Origin: Amoebidium appalachense
Taxonomy: Eukaryota; Ichthyosporea
DNA length: 64,000 nt
NCBI GenBank assembly: GCA_963693365.1
Contig: CAVNZM010000013.1
Location: forward strand, 2,046,001 to 2,110,000
Reading direction: 5' to 3'
In this document: piece after piece, positions 30,135-43,060 of the stretch
Position numbering within the stretch: position 1 is the stretch's first letter
Layout of the letters: each line of letters begins with the position of its first letter
Notes under the pieces: generated by a model
The model's input: only the letters and a program-made list of their open reading frames with translations
What the model was told of the DNA's origin: nothing
Databases searched by the model: none
Program-made: the position numbers and the translations under genes

Positions 30135-31983
30135 ATGACCACCCCTACATACGATCCCGACCCTCATGTTCGCGTCCCACCCGCACCCATATCAGGTCAG
30201 GGGTACAAGAGCTTGGCGGAAACCATTCGTTCTCTCCTTCCTTCACCCACGCTCCTTTCCGGGCGCAAGGCAGTGGTGTGCCTAGACATATACCATGGGC
30301 CTGGATGGGAGGATGTTGTGAGGGGTTTGCAGGGAGAATGGCAGGGGCAGGCCGAGTGGTTCAGCACTACGGATGCACTTAACACACAGAGCGAGATGGA
30401 CCCCATCGCCGCACCATATGCTAGCTTCGACCCGGTGTTCGGTCGTGTCTGTGAGCGCGACCTTCGTGTGTTTTTCAACGATGCCAAGTGGCTGGCGTTT
30501 GTTCGCAGGGTGCAGGACGCTATTTCTGCCCCTATGTGCACTCCTACGGATATCGTGTTTGTGACTGGCCCAGGTGCCCTTCTACCGCCTTTGAGAGTTT
30601 ACGGCGATGTTTCTGTGTATGCACAGGTACCCCGTGAGTTTGTTTTCTTTGCCAGCGAGGCAGGGAAGATTCGAAACATGTGCGATGACGCCACCACAGA
30701 CAGGGGCAAGTGGGGACGGTACCAGAGGTCTTTCTTCTTCGACTGGCCTGTGCAAATGCGCCACATGGTCGAGACTATTCCCTCGACAGATTTGGTGGTG
30801 GACTACAGCGACCCCACCAAACCCACATATGCCGACACGGATGCTCTTCTGAGCGCCTACACGGAAATATCGACACAACCCTTCCGTGTGCGCTCTCTGT
30901 TCTACCCGGGGGTGTGGGGGGGTCAGAGGTTGAAGGAGCTGATTCCAAGCCTGCCTAAGAACTGGAAGAATACTGCGTGGGGGTTTGAACTCATCTTCCC
31001 CGAAAACACGCTGACGATAGAGTTTGGAGGCGGGGAGGGGGTGGAAGGTGTTGTTGTTCGCACGGCGCTTGAGTTTATGCTGCAGCTAAGGGGGAGGGAG
31101 GTGCTGGGCAAGAGAAACTACCGGCGCTATGGGTCGTTCCTTCCCATCAGGATAGACTATCTGGACACCATGGGGGGGACAAACCTCTCTTGCCAGGTAA
31201 CTAACTGCTCCTCCCCCCCCCCCCCCCCACCCCACCCCGCTCTCTCTCTCTCTCTCCTCCCCCCTCCCCCCTCCCCTTCCGCCCTCCCCCCCCCCCCCTC
31301 CCCCAGCTTCCCTTGTGAGGATGGGCTCTATTTATGATAATACTATTGGGGTGTGTTGTTCAAACTCTGTGTTGTGTTGGCCGTTATCAATGTTATCTGG
31401 TACTCAAACGCCTTCTACCCCCTCCCCCCCGACCTCCGACCTCCCCCTCCCTTGGCTCACCCCTCTGCTTCCCCCCTTTGATCACACACTGTCTACAATC
31501 GACCATCTAGTCTTCCCCTTCTCTCTTTTCTTTTCGTCACAGCCTTGACACCCCTTAGCTATGCCTTTTTGGTTCGTCTCATTTTGTAGCCTTTCACGTC
31601 CCCTTTCTTCGCTTGCTCCCTCACTACCCCATATCTACCTTCCCACGATACCTGCCCCCCTTCCCCCCGGCTCCCCTGCCGCCGCCGGCCACCCTTCCCG
31701 CTCCTTTCCCCACCCTCACCTCAAAAGAAAGACCAATCTACAACTACATTAATGATAACAGAACTCATAGACAGTGGGAATACACAGACGCTCAAACCCT
31801 CCCTTCCCAATGCAGGTGCACCCCCCCGACGACTACATCAGTGCGCACTTCCATGAGCCGTTTGCGCAGCATGAGTCCTATTACGTGCAGGAGACAAGGG
31901 GGGGTGCAGTGTCATACATCGGACTGACAGAGAATACTGACAAGGACAAGTTTCTACATGATGTCAAGATGGCGCAGGTGTGT

Positions 31984-32035
<52 letters not shown>

Positions 32036-33622
32036 TGGGAATGCTGGGGGGCCAAAGCTAGCGGGACTCCGGGGGGGGGGGGGGGGGGGGGGGGGCTGGG
32101 GGACCTGGGTACGTGGCCAACCCAGTCCATTTTTTTCCAGCCAAAACATGCAGAGAACCCTCTACAACAACAGCCAAAACATGTTGTAGGAACCATCTAT
32201 ATGTGATAATACACACTTTTGGCACGAAAACCACACGAAACCCCCGTTTCTCACGATCAGATGCATACAAGGAATCTTGCAGTACGTAAATGTTTGGGGC
32301 AACAATTCCCCGCCCTCCCCCGGAGAGCCCATCACTCCTTATTCAAGCCGCTAGCAATCAAGCCCCACCTGCTCTATCTTACACTCGCCCTTCCTCCCAA
32401 CCTCGCGGTACATTGCTCCTCTCCAAACACCACCACCACCACCTTGGCTTCCTGTTTACCTCTCCCCTCCCACCCCCCACCTCCCCCCTCTCTTTCCCCT
32501 TTGTCAACCCACCAACCTCCTCCCTTCCCCTCCCGCTTTCCTTCCCGTGCATTCTCCTCCGCCACCCCCCCACCCCTCCTCCCTTTCCTTTTATCCCCCT
32601 TACCAACCCTCATCATCCCCCCCCCCCCCCCCCCCCCTCCCCATTCCCCCCTTTACCCCGATCCCGCCCTGCCCTGACAGTTCCCAGTCGTTAACCACAC
32701 ACCTTGTTTTGTCGTTACTTTAAGGGTGCTGTGTGATGGCTAATTCATGTCTTTTTCAGGAAAAAGCCGTTCCCTTCGACATCACCAAACACGTCAATGC
32801 ATGGCCCTGCAAAAGGGGGGATGTATTCATGATTCCCGCAGGCACCGTGCACTGCAGCGGCTCTGAAAATTTGGTGCTCGAAATTTCAGCCACACCGTGG
32901 ATATACACGTTCAAGATATACGACTATCTACGTACCGACCTGGACGGAAATCCCCGGCCAATCAGCTACCAACGTGCTTTTGAGGTGATAGACTTCACCC
33001 GCAAGACCCAATTTTCACGGGAAAACCTCGTGCGAAAACCCCGTTTGATCAGCGAAAATTCAGCCATGGGATATACCCAGTGGCTGATAACCGACCTGCC
33101 CCTGGTGCCCTACGTAGTCGAGCGAATCGAATTTGCGTCGCCCAGCAACGGCCAATCGTTTTCCGATTCTGCCGCCGACGGGATACACGTGCTCGTGTGC
33201 GTGCACGGGCCTGGGTGTGTGGTCGAAAGCCACACGGGAAAAGTGTGTGTGAACTACGCAGAGACGGTCATTGTTCCTGCAAATGCCGGAAAGTACCAGA
33301 TTGTTCCAGTATGCGGGGGAGGACCGGTGGAGGTGTTGAAGGTGTACGTGCACGAGGGATATGCACCCAGGGTGTATCCACGCCCAGGGGAGGAAATTAC
33401 GCAAGAGGGGGGTCTGAGGGTGGCAATAGGGGTGGATGTGGGGGGTACGGGGGTGAGGACGGCCCTGTATGCAAAGGGCAGTGGGGGTGCACCCGTGGCT
33501 TTGACCAGCCCCATGCTCGTGAGCATCCCAACCCTCCCCCCCCCCCCCTCCCTCCCTCCCCTTCGGTCTCCCCCATTAAAGGCCCACACATGAATATTCA
33601 CACACACACACACACACACACA

Positions 33623-33664
<42 letters not shown>

Positions 33665-34036
33665 CACACGTACACGTACACATACACACACACGTACACA
33701 CGTACACACGTATAGGTGCACACACACGTACACACGTACACACATGGGCACACAGGAAGGCACCATGATCTGTGCCTGTCTTCGCTCTGGTCCGCGAGCC
33801 CCCCCACCACCCACCACACCGCAAGCAATGGGCAACCCCTATTGGCACACACGTGTCTGTATGCAACACCCTCGGAGTACATACTGCCACTGCATTTTCT
33901 TTCACGTCTCACCCCTATTGGCACACACGTGTCTGTATGCAACACCCTCGGAGTACATACTGCCACTGCATTTTCTTTCACGTCTCCGTCACGTCCAAAC
34001 TCCTTCCCGGCCTATAGTGCATAAAAATAGGAAACT

Positions 34037-34067
<31 letters not shown>

Positions 34068-34271
34068 ATCCCCACCCGATCCCACTGGGCCGTCTGCCCT
34101 CGTCCCCTCCCCCCTCCCCCCCCCCCCCCCGGGCACTCCCACACACACACACACATGACACTCACACACACACACACACATACACACACAAACACCACCG
34201 GTAGCCCGATTCTTTCTCGAACATTGACCTCCGTTTCTTTCTCGAACATTGACCTCCGTTTCTATACAAAC

Positions 34272-34340
<69 letters not shown>

Positions 34341-35175
34341 CCCACTGGACGCGAACGGCAGCCGGGAGTTGATCCTGTCGACCATTGCAAATGCCCTCAT
34401 TGCCGAACATGGAAGGATGACCGACTTACGGGCCGGGTCGGTTCGACGGGCCCCCGTACCCATGACCCTAGCCGGAATCGGAATAGGATGTCCCGGGCCA
34501 TTCGACTATCCCAATGGTATATGCCTGATCAAGGGGTTGGCCAAGTACGAGAGCATATACGGTCTAAACATGTGCGAGGAACTCGCAAGACGATTGGTCG
34601 ACGCAGGCGTGGATCTAGCTGAGCGGCCAATCAAATTCTGGAACGATGCGCTGGTTGCCGGGGTGGGCGGTGCGGGCTTGGCCAATAGGACGCAAGGAAA
34701 GGCCATCTATGTGTGCCTGGGCACGGGATTTGGCACGTGCTATCTTATTGATGGCGTGCCGGCACATGAGGGCTCAGAGGGAATGCCCCCTAACGGGTGG
34801 CTGTACAATCGGCCCACTACTGAGGGGGGTCCTATTGCTGACGAGGTATTTTCAAACCGGGGGCTGGAGGCAAGGTGTGGTGTTAGCGTGGAGGTGGCGG
34901 TGAAAATGGCGAGGGAAGGGGACGAAACTATGCGGAGACATTTCCGTGAGTTTGGGGCCGAGCTGGGGGTGTTTTTGCGCAAGGCGGCGAGCGAATTTGG
35001 GGCGTGCGAGGTGCTGATTGGAGGGGGGATAGTGCGGGGGTATGATTTGTTTGGGGGGGAGGTGGGGAGGGAGTTGGAGGGGGTGGGGTGTGAGGCCGTG
35101 CCACTTGCGAACCTGGGGACGGTGCCTGCGATCGTGGGTGCGTGTTTAATGTTGTGGGGGGAGACTGGTGCTTAG
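30135..35175 (+). CDS. Class I mannose-6-phosphate isomerase fused to a ROK-family sugar kinase
   Basis: Four exons: 30135-31196, 31816-31977, 32760-33518, 34339-35175; 939 residues, all introns phase 0. Residues 1-320 match the long N-terminal region of bacterial-type class I isomerases (FRVRSLFYPGVWGGQ). The cupin core is next, with probable metal ligands Q354 and H356 (SCQVHPPDDY), E374 (HESYYV) and H439 (IPAGTVHC), followed by VLEISATPWIYTFKIYD. From about 628 a second enzyme begins: the phosphate loop DVGGT (634-638), GIGCPGPFD, the probable catalytic Asp764 (FWNDA) and the GTGFGT loop (789-794). The ROK zinc motif CxCGxxGC is absent. Inferred role: phosphorylate mannose or another hexose, then isomerise mannose-6-phosphate to fructose-6-phosphate. 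No targeting signal is seen. The first in-frame ATG was chosen; a TTG 27 bases upstream was rejected. The domain calls are firm; the kinase substrate is not known. Confidence 0.92.
33835..33986. repeat. 76-bp direct repeat, two copies, in PMI-ROK intron 3
   Basis: ACCCCTATTGGCACACACGT to TTCACGTCTC occurs at 33835-33910 and 33911-33986 without visible differences. A second duplication in the same intron (25 bp, CTTTCTCGAACATTGACCTC..) lies at 34212-34261. Confidence 0.95.
34275..34337. repeat. (CA)n abutting the acceptor of PMI-ROK exon 4
   Basis: About 60 bases of CA ending in CAG, the 3' splice site (exon 4 starts at 34339). Confidence 0.95.
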
Positions 35176-35951
35176 ACACGTGGGTGGGTGTGCACGTGTT
35201 CAGTAGATCCTATGGTTTGATTGGCTGCTATTAAAAGATCCTCCCGCGCTGATTGGGTCTCTCAGCATACCACTGTGCTTTATCGGGAGTTTGGACGCCT
35301 TTTTTGTTTCTGGTGTTCCGAATTTGGCAACGCATACACGGCAGCCAAAAACCCACTAGGGAGTGGTGTAACGATTAAAAACTAAGAAGATTATATGCCG
35401 GTGTTTAAGATTATTAAAGTGCCATGATATATGGTATTAGCCTGTACCAGGCTGGGTTGTTATAGTTTAGGTTCAAGACTTTGCAACCAACCATGCGTAT
35501 AAATGAAAACAAGCATATTGGACATGGATTGGTTAATCTTCCATAGCATAGAACACAGATCTAGAATTTTGTCATAGTTATCCGTTGGATATCATTTTTA
35601 GAACATATTAGCGGTAGGGCACGGCAGGGGTAAAGCATTCTGCATAAGCATGACTCGTCATAACGGGCGATCTGAGGGACTGCCTTTGTACATGTACACA
35701 ATGTTGTCATCGACTTAGCTGAAAGTACTGCACTTTGCTTGGGGTTTAGATTACACATTGGTGGGTCACATGATCACAAAAGTGACAGCGATTGTAATTT
35801 GGTTAACCCTCCCCCTCACCGCTTCAACACACACAATCTGTACACACACAGAAAAATGAGCGAGGGAGGGGGACCGAGGAATTGAGAAAGGGAGACGGAC
35901 GGAGAGGGAGAGAGAATCTGAGAAAAAGACAGGGGGAGAGAGACTGACTTG

Positions 35952-36025
<74 letters not shown>

Positions 36026-36169
36026 GAGGGGGAGGGGGGGGGATAGAGGATGTGCCTGTGTGCACGTGTAGTACGTGTTTGTGTGAGGAAGGAAAAACAC
36101 CTCCCACCGGGGAAACATCGTATGCGAGTTGTCAGTTGGTCACAGACAAACTCACGCTCCTCTTATTCC

Positions 36170-36203
<34 letters not shown>

Positions 36204-36333
36204 TTGGGCCTCCCTGAGGATGGGCTCTGCTTATGACGCATACTGTGCGCATGGCTGATGTTGCATACTTGAATGTTTGCCTTTGCGTGTGTCCTTCGTG
36301 TATGCGTACTTCGTACCGTGTTCCGCATTCAAA
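36204..36333 (+). repeat. Dispersed repeat, copy A (CTGAGGATGGGCTCTGC family)
   Basis: Starts CCTCCCTGAGGATGGGCTCT and ends TTCCGCATTC just before a C run. It is nearly identical to the minus-strand copy at 57086-57241 and close to 55336-55457. Weaker relatives are at 31313-31390 and 55001-55090. A long C run lies just upstream. Confidence 0.88.
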
Positions 36334-36753
36334 CCCCCCCCCCCCCCCCCCTTCCACACCCACCCTTCCCCTTCGAATTCCTCGGGCTATCTAATCGCCC
36401 CCCCCAGCGCTGGCGCCTCGGTAGATTCTAATATTTTTGCATTTTATATGTTTGCATTTTATAACTCTAAATGCGGAATATTAGTAGTGAATATTGTATA
36501 TTCTGAAATTTCTTTTTATAATGACTTTATTGATATTCTCGTCAAAATAGAGATAATCGAGATATCACTGTAGATATCTCAGCGAAGAAAATACAAAAAA
36601 ACCTTACTCTCGGATACGGATAAGATAAAATTTCCAAGCCCCCCCCCCCCCCCCCCCCCCCCCTCCTCCTCCTCCTCCTCCTCCATGGAACCGAATAACG
36701 GCCAGCGGTCGTCACTGAGTCACATGTAACAGTTCAGACGTACATTGCGCCGG

Positions 36754-37058
36754 TTAAAGGGGGTTTCTTTTCGCTTTCCGGGTCGGGTCGGGTCAGAGGG
36801 ATTTCTATCAATGTGATTGGCGTGCTGCTCATCGGCTGCGCACCATCGTTTGGCCGGCAGCATGTTACAGATGCGCCATAGTACAACAAAAATAAAAAGG
36901 AAAGAGAGAAAAAGGAAGGAAAGAAGGGGAAAATAATAATGAAGTGTCAGGAAGAAGATTGTAGCTCCAGATTTTGATTTATATATGCTGAGCAAATGGC
37001 TTGGCCCGAATGTGCTGGAATGGGGACTATTAATCGGCCCAAAAGAAACCCCCTTTAA
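36754..37058. mobile_element. Candidate MITE: 18-bp terminal inverted repeats inside TTAA
   Basis: TTAAAGGGGGTTTCTTTT at 36754-36771 is the exact reverse complement of AAAAGAAACCCCCTTTAA at 37041-37058, giving a 305-bp unit. Read as TTAA target sites plus a 14-bp inverted repeat, this resembles non-autonomous piggyBac-type elements, which duplicate TTAA. The interior contains a 144-codon minus-strand frame overlapping the ends, with no transposase features. The assignment is an inference from structure only; no second copy was found in this window. Confidence 0.5.
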
Positions 37059-39929
37059 GAGAAGGAAAGTCTCACGTGTGTGTGCACGTGCATACCAGTG
37101 AAAGGTGTGTCCCAAGTAACATGACGGTGAAATTGATTTCTGACGAGTGTGCATGTGAAGAGGCGTGTTCGTAAACGTTGATTCTTCTTATTGTTCGTGT
37201 GTGCGTGAGAGTACGTGTTCAAGTCTGTTTCAAGGCTCCTTCATAACAGTGATGCGCTTCACACTGAGCATCATACACCTGGTTTGGTGGTAGTACAGTG
37301 TAAATAGGGTTCATAGACTATTAAATAGGGTTATCACGTCATGCCCAATGTAACACGCACATGCGCATGCGCATGAGGACCACTGCATTCAGACTTAACA
37401 TGATATGGGCTCTCAAATGCTCAGTTCACGGGGTACTTGCACACATACATAATTTTGTTCACATACGTTTGAGCGTTTATTTCCTAGCGATGTGGATATG
37501 TACATACTCCCATCTTTAGTCCTCTACAGAGATCTCCTTGGGGGGTTTTTTGTATGCCATTGTATGTATTCATATGTTTCAGCAGTGCAACTTTATCATG
37601 GCCCAACTATGCATACCGGGATGCATATTATGCACTCACGACACTGAGGCTTATTATATTATACTTGGTAACGGTATTGTTTAGGCTCCAAAGTTTATGC
37701 CAGAGAGCTAGTTCAGCATCTAATCCAATCATGCCCCCATTCAGCCATTCACATATGCATGCATGTGTGACTCCGTATATGCACATGCTGCAGATACGAA
37801 GTGCTGGGTTTCTTTTGCCACCCCAAACCCTCGACCTACACACGAAGCCACCTCACCCTCTAAATTTTCTCCCAACCACGTACAGTAAACTACAGCTGTC
37901 GTTCTTACTATGATATTCGCCACTCTCTCGTCCTGCATGCCCTCATCAGTTACTTACCAGACATGGAGTATTACATCCATGTTATTTCGCTGCACTGCAC
38001 CGTGTGACTCACCCAGCTCTCTAACTTCCACGGCCTGATAGGCATGCACGTGGTTTGAGACTGCGCGCACGTTTTTGGTAATAGGCTTAAATCATAGTTG
38101 CCAGACAAGCCTTTCTTCTCTCCATCGATACAAACGTGCCAGGGGCAAAAAAAAAAAAAAAAAAAAGAATAGGTGTCTTCTTGAGTGTGAGACTGTGAGT
38201 GTGATTGAGGCTCTCATGTAGGCCACATACCCTGATGCCCATCAGCCCAGGAAGCCGTGGCCTGTTCCGCGCCATTCATTTGATCCCCCCGCCGAACTCC
38301 ACAAAACTTTTCTGTACACGTTCAAATAGGCGTTCATAGTCGCATACCCAGAAAACATGTAAGGGTTTTTCATTATGACAACGTGAATTTTTGATTATAA
38401 ATTCTTCTAATTGTGTATTCGGCGCTTTTAATGTGTTATCTAATAGGTTACTCAGGTTCTGCTTGTCTTCATAAAAGTATGAGACTTATTTCACACTTGA
38501 AGAAATTCAGCAGACTAAGAACCCCCATGGCATTCCATGGGTTTCTCTGTTGACCAAATCCCACATTCCATCGTCCGCATATTTACTAAAACTGCCGCCT
38601 CTCCTCAGCCTTGCCACGGTCTAATTATAGCACTGAAAAACCTCGCGGTAAGATCTAAGCAATTATGTATGACAGTAGTAAAGTACAAAAGCTTGAATAT
38701 TTTCTCCTTTCCTAACGTATTTCTAGCTGTAAACAATCGAGAAATTCTATTACGACGACGGCACGACGGAACTGCAGCTGCGTGTCGTGGCTATTTGCGG
38801 CTATATTTTGCCTCTAGTCTAGCCAGTGACGGAATTCCTGAATATGTTCAGCAAGCTCTTTCCATTGTAAAGCAGCTCATACTTTGTATTATTTGAGCGC
38901 ATATTATGTTTCTCTCTCTATATTCTAGAAGAATATGATGACAGTATGCAACAGTATGTTGTCTTTAAGTGAATTCATGTCGTGTTCACGTTTCCGGCCC
39001 ACCGAGTTCAAAAAGGCTAAGAAATAGCATACACCTCGGTAAAGTATAGGGGGGAAAGCCCGCAGCCTCCATCGATTGGTGGTTGGGGGTGATAAATTTA
39101 TTGCAGATGGTATTCAATTCATAAGGGGAGATAGCAGTGCGTGATTTTAGATGTGGCCACTTGATCATTGGTTTCACGTGAGCCCTGCTGTTCGTTGCGA
39201 AGAATGCAAAGATATGTAGGCAAAATAGCTACAATAAAACTAGTCAGTATATTTTTTCAAGATCAATGATATAGGATTGAGGTATTGTCTCTAACGAGAA
39301 AGGTCGTCATATTTAGTGTCCGGCCATCCCCCAACTGCTGTGCACTGTTGAGCAGCAATATTAATCCCTCATTCAAAACGTTCTAGATTAAAATAACTAT
39401 TTTGATTGGTTGAATAGAATGGTCTGTCAATAGTTCGGAATACCCATCTCACCGGACCGCATTGGTCTCGCACAAAACCCAACATGGCACTGTGTAAAAT
39501 CCCAAGACACCATCTTGAAGACTAGCATGGCAAGCAAAACTACTCTATGTACAGATGGACACTTTGTAGCCTCAGTTTTGGTCCCGTTATTCTCTCCTTA
39601 TTACACGTTGTATGTGCCAGGCTGAGTGAGATACAATTCCGAGCACGCCACGAAGTGCACTTTTCCCTAAGTTTTTCTAAGATAGTTGTTTCTTTACACA
39701 TAAAACAAAAGGAATCCAGCTCTGTTTGACAGTTGTGCCACACGGAGCAATAGAAAAGCCTTGTCACAACAAACTGTGCTTTTGACACTCACGCGGTGTA
39801 ACCGTTAGCGCGCACCGCACCCAACAAGCACTGCCTCCCACACTACCTAACCCAATCATTTTCGCGTGGGCATAGTTGGAGGAAAGCTAGTGTTTAGGTG
39901 GTGTAGCGGTGCCTGGCACCTAGTGGAAG

Positions 39930-41274
39930 ATGAAGGCTGCTATCGGCACACTGTGCGCTCTGGGGGTGTGGGGGGTAGTGGACGCCCAGTGGATAGCACA
40001 CGTGCTTGTGGAGCAGTCGGCCGCACACAATGAGTTTGGAGGTGAGTCACCCTGTGAATCGTGTACTTGTGTGGTTGTTTTGTTTTTGTTGTGCGTTGTG
40101 TGCAGGAAGTAGTAGATGATGAGAGGGGGGAACTGCATACGGTGCTCAGTAAATTGCAGAAATCGAACGATGGAGTCGTGGCGTGCATGTGTCAACCTGC
40201 TATTTGTGGGCAGCACACATCAGAACTATGCACCCAGTCACAACACGTACTGCTGTTCATCACACCTGTGCCCTACAGGTCTAGTATAGTATGCAGGACT
40301 CTAACCTTTCTAATGGCCCAGGGGTGTATGGGACGTTTGGGCCGGTGACGGCTATGAGCGGCCAGTTGGTACAGGTGCAGCCGTACGATGCCTGCACACA
40401 GATAGTTGACCCGGTGAGTGTTTTAGTCCATCCCCATCCAACTGCCCAACACATACTGCTATTGAACGAGCGTTTGGCTTCTCCGCAATCATCATCTTGT
40501 TTAGCCACTCTAATTATGCCTGTTGCCAATCAAACGACCGGTTTTGCTTTAAAACCCGACGTGTATGGTTAAGAATGTATGGGGCAGCTGTGGTATTTGC
40601 TTGATAGATGGTTTAATTTCGTCTCTCGCATGCTACGATGGATGCTACACAGTCTACACGGCAAGTGTTTGGTTGGCTTGGGGAGTGTGCTTGCGGGGAG
40701 GCCAGTGTCGTGACTAGCTGAACTAAGACGTGCATGTTGTGTGTGCAGGGTTTGGAGCCAGGCACATGGGTAGGTCTGGCACAGAGGGGGGGCAACTGCA
40801 CGTTCTACGATAAAATCATGCGCCTGTCGGAGGCTGGGGCTGCCGCAGTCATCATAGGCAACATCCATGTTACAGAGGTACGTGTGCGCAGGCATGCACG
40901 TCGTGTGTCTGTCCGTGTGTGCGCACATGTGCTTGCGTTTCGGCACGCGGGTGTTTTTTATCTGTGTGGTTCTTGTTGGGGCATGTGTGTAGACAAGTGT
41001 GTGTGTGTTGTGTGTGTGTGTGCACACAGAAAATAAAACCAAACAGTGCCGTGGGGCAGTTGGTACCGTGCACAGACGTGCTACAATGATCTGTGTAGGG
41101 CGGATGCATAAATGCGCAAAATAGTTTCGCTGTGTGCATGTGGTACTTGCTGTGTGCACACTGTGCGGTATATGCCAGCTTTCGTGATACCGTGTGCATT
41201 TTGCACACACTTCTGCGTTCTGTATGGTGTCGAGGTATTCACGTTGCTTCTTAAAACCTTGGCTGTGTTGAGCG

Positions 41275-41307
<33 letters not shown>

Positions 41308-41312
41308 TTTTC

Positions 41313-41344
<32 letters not shown>

Positions 41345-41735
41345 GGCTCGTGTTGGTATGTTGTGCTGACATGGTTTATACGTGTGCAGGTGGTGGTGAT
41401 GCACGACAGCAGGCCGGTGGACATTCCTGCCGTGTCGGTGAGCAACGAGGTGGCCAGCCATCTGGAAGTGGCCGGTAGGTTGCTGTGTGTGTGATGCCCT
41501 TGCTCTCTGCCTTGCTGCAGGCTTGTGTGCACTGGTGCTTGTGGGCTTAACTGTGCTTATCAGTATGCGCATGCGCTCATGTGAGCAGATTTTCCCCTTC
41601 TTCTCTTACTCCTTTTCATGATGATTTATGTGCAAAATGTGTACGTGCGTGTGTGCGTAATTGTCTGTGTGTGCGTGTGCGTGTGCGTTGTGCACTCGTG
41701 CATGTGTGTTCGCATTGTGTGTGTGCGCACGCTTG

Positions 41736-41771
<36 letters not shown>

Positions 41772-43060
41772 TGTGTGCGTGCGCGCACGTGTTTGCATGT
41801 GTGTGTGTGTGTGCGTTTGGATAGGGGGGAGGGGGCCGGGAAATTACATAACAAGCTCGCTGCTGCTTTTTAGAAGGTGGAAAACTATGGAGACCACAAG
41901 ATAACTGGGAGAAACGAAAAATAACCACATACACATATAGCTGTCTCACAATACTGTCTTCTCCCTCATAGCGTTTGACGATGACTGCATGGTGTACCTG
42001 TCGATTGGACCGCAGCTAACGGCATTCAACTTCATCATGAGCGAGGTGATTCACGATGCGGCTGGGTTCCTCGTGTTCCTGTGCATCACCACCTCCCTCA
42101 TCACTATTGGCTACTACTTCAGGCGCAGGCACATCATCAAGGGCGTAGCAAAGAGGTGTGTGTCTGTGTATGCATGCAAATAGTGTAGATTGTGCTAGCG
42201 TGTTTGTGATCTGTTTGTGCCGGTGTGTGGATATGTGCAGGGGGTGGCAAACAGGTGCGTGTCTGTATGTGGTAGCCAATTGGTGAGTGTCTGGGTGGGT
42301 GGCTGCACATATTGGCACGTGAACGCCATGTTACTAAAAAGGATGAGCCGGATGTTTCACATAGTGTTTGCCTCCTAAATGCAGGTGTTGCCACCTCTCT
42401 CCGCACACATCCTCATAGTGACACTTGCTGCGACCCACCCACGTGTACCTCACTAACCTTATTTCTCACCACAGAATCTGGAAGAAGCGCCTAGCAGTTG
42501 CATCGGCAGTGAAGAATCTGCCGCTTGCGCACTACCCGCCCATCATGTCAACCACCATCACCATCACCTCCACCCCCACACCCACACCCACCCACCACCA
42601 GTGCAGCTGCAAGCACGGAAATTCCGGCGCCAAATGCGGTGCTGACTACAGCCAATCACAATCCACGGTTGAGCTTGTGGAGCCACCGTGCATGCCTGTG
42701 CCGCCCAATGAGAGGCTGGTGGTTGGGGAGGAGGCGCCTGATTCGTGCGCAATCTGCCTGGAGGAATTTGAGATCGGGGATGAGCTTCGCGCTCTGCCGT
42801 GTAGGCACGGGGCACACTTTCACCGCGACTGTATCGACCCGTGGTTGACGCTGCACCAGACGTGCCCGCTGTGCAAAAGTAGTTTTCTGACGGAGACACT
42901 TCCTGAGGATGTGACGGAGAGCGAGATGGAAGCACTGGAGTTGGAAGAATGGGAGGAGGATATGTTGAGAGATGCGGGGCTAAGGGTTAGCACTGAGCCC
43001 CAGAGCTCAAGATTGAGAGTAACACTGCAGTTGGGTGCGCCGTCCGGTGGGTCGGTGTAG
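39930..43060 (+). CDS. PA-TM-RING E3 ubiquitin ligase (RNF13/RNF167-like)
   Basis: Six exons: 39930-40041, 40322-40413, 40749-40877, 41390-41474, 41972-42155, 42475-43060; 395 residues. The layout is that of the PA-TM-RING family: a signal peptide (about 1-19, [19 protein letters not shown]), a lumenal protease-associated domain (about 25-155, with [15 protein letters not shown] and GAAAVIIGN), one membrane span (about 168-189, [19 protein letters not shown]) and a basic stop (RRRHIIK). A cytosolic linker follows, then a RING-H2 domain with C292, C295, C310, H312, H315 or H317, C320, C331 and C334. The linker is Thr/Pro-rich with a small Cys/His cluster (HHQCSCKH). The C-terminus is acidic. 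The segment [11 protein letters not shown] has two residues more than the usual C-x-H-x-F-H-x2-C. Such ligases act on endosomal or lysosomal membranes. Intron ends carry clear branch sites (CTAAC). Only one acceptor for exon 2 keeps the frame. Confidence 0.93.

Larger units (their letters stand above)
35176..39929. other. Long intergenic region, no gene recognised
   Basis: Mostly plain or AT-rich sequence. It holds reverse CCAAT boxes at about 35217, 35245 and 36815, a run of about 72 G (35953-36024), a C run (about 36169-36203), a dispersed repeat copy (36204-36333), a TCC repeat (about 36664-36683) and the inverted-repeat element at 36754-37058. Open frames up to 144 codons exist, but none shows family features. 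39780-39929 is the likely promoter of the next gene. Confidence 0.55.

Noticed and set aside
36754-37058. Autonomous transposon
   Set aside because: At 305 bp there is no room for a transposase, so only a non-autonomous element is plausible.
36720-37154. 144-codon minus-strand frame
   Set aside because: It overlaps the inverted-repeat element and flanking DNA, shows no family feature, and is within chance length for plain sequence.
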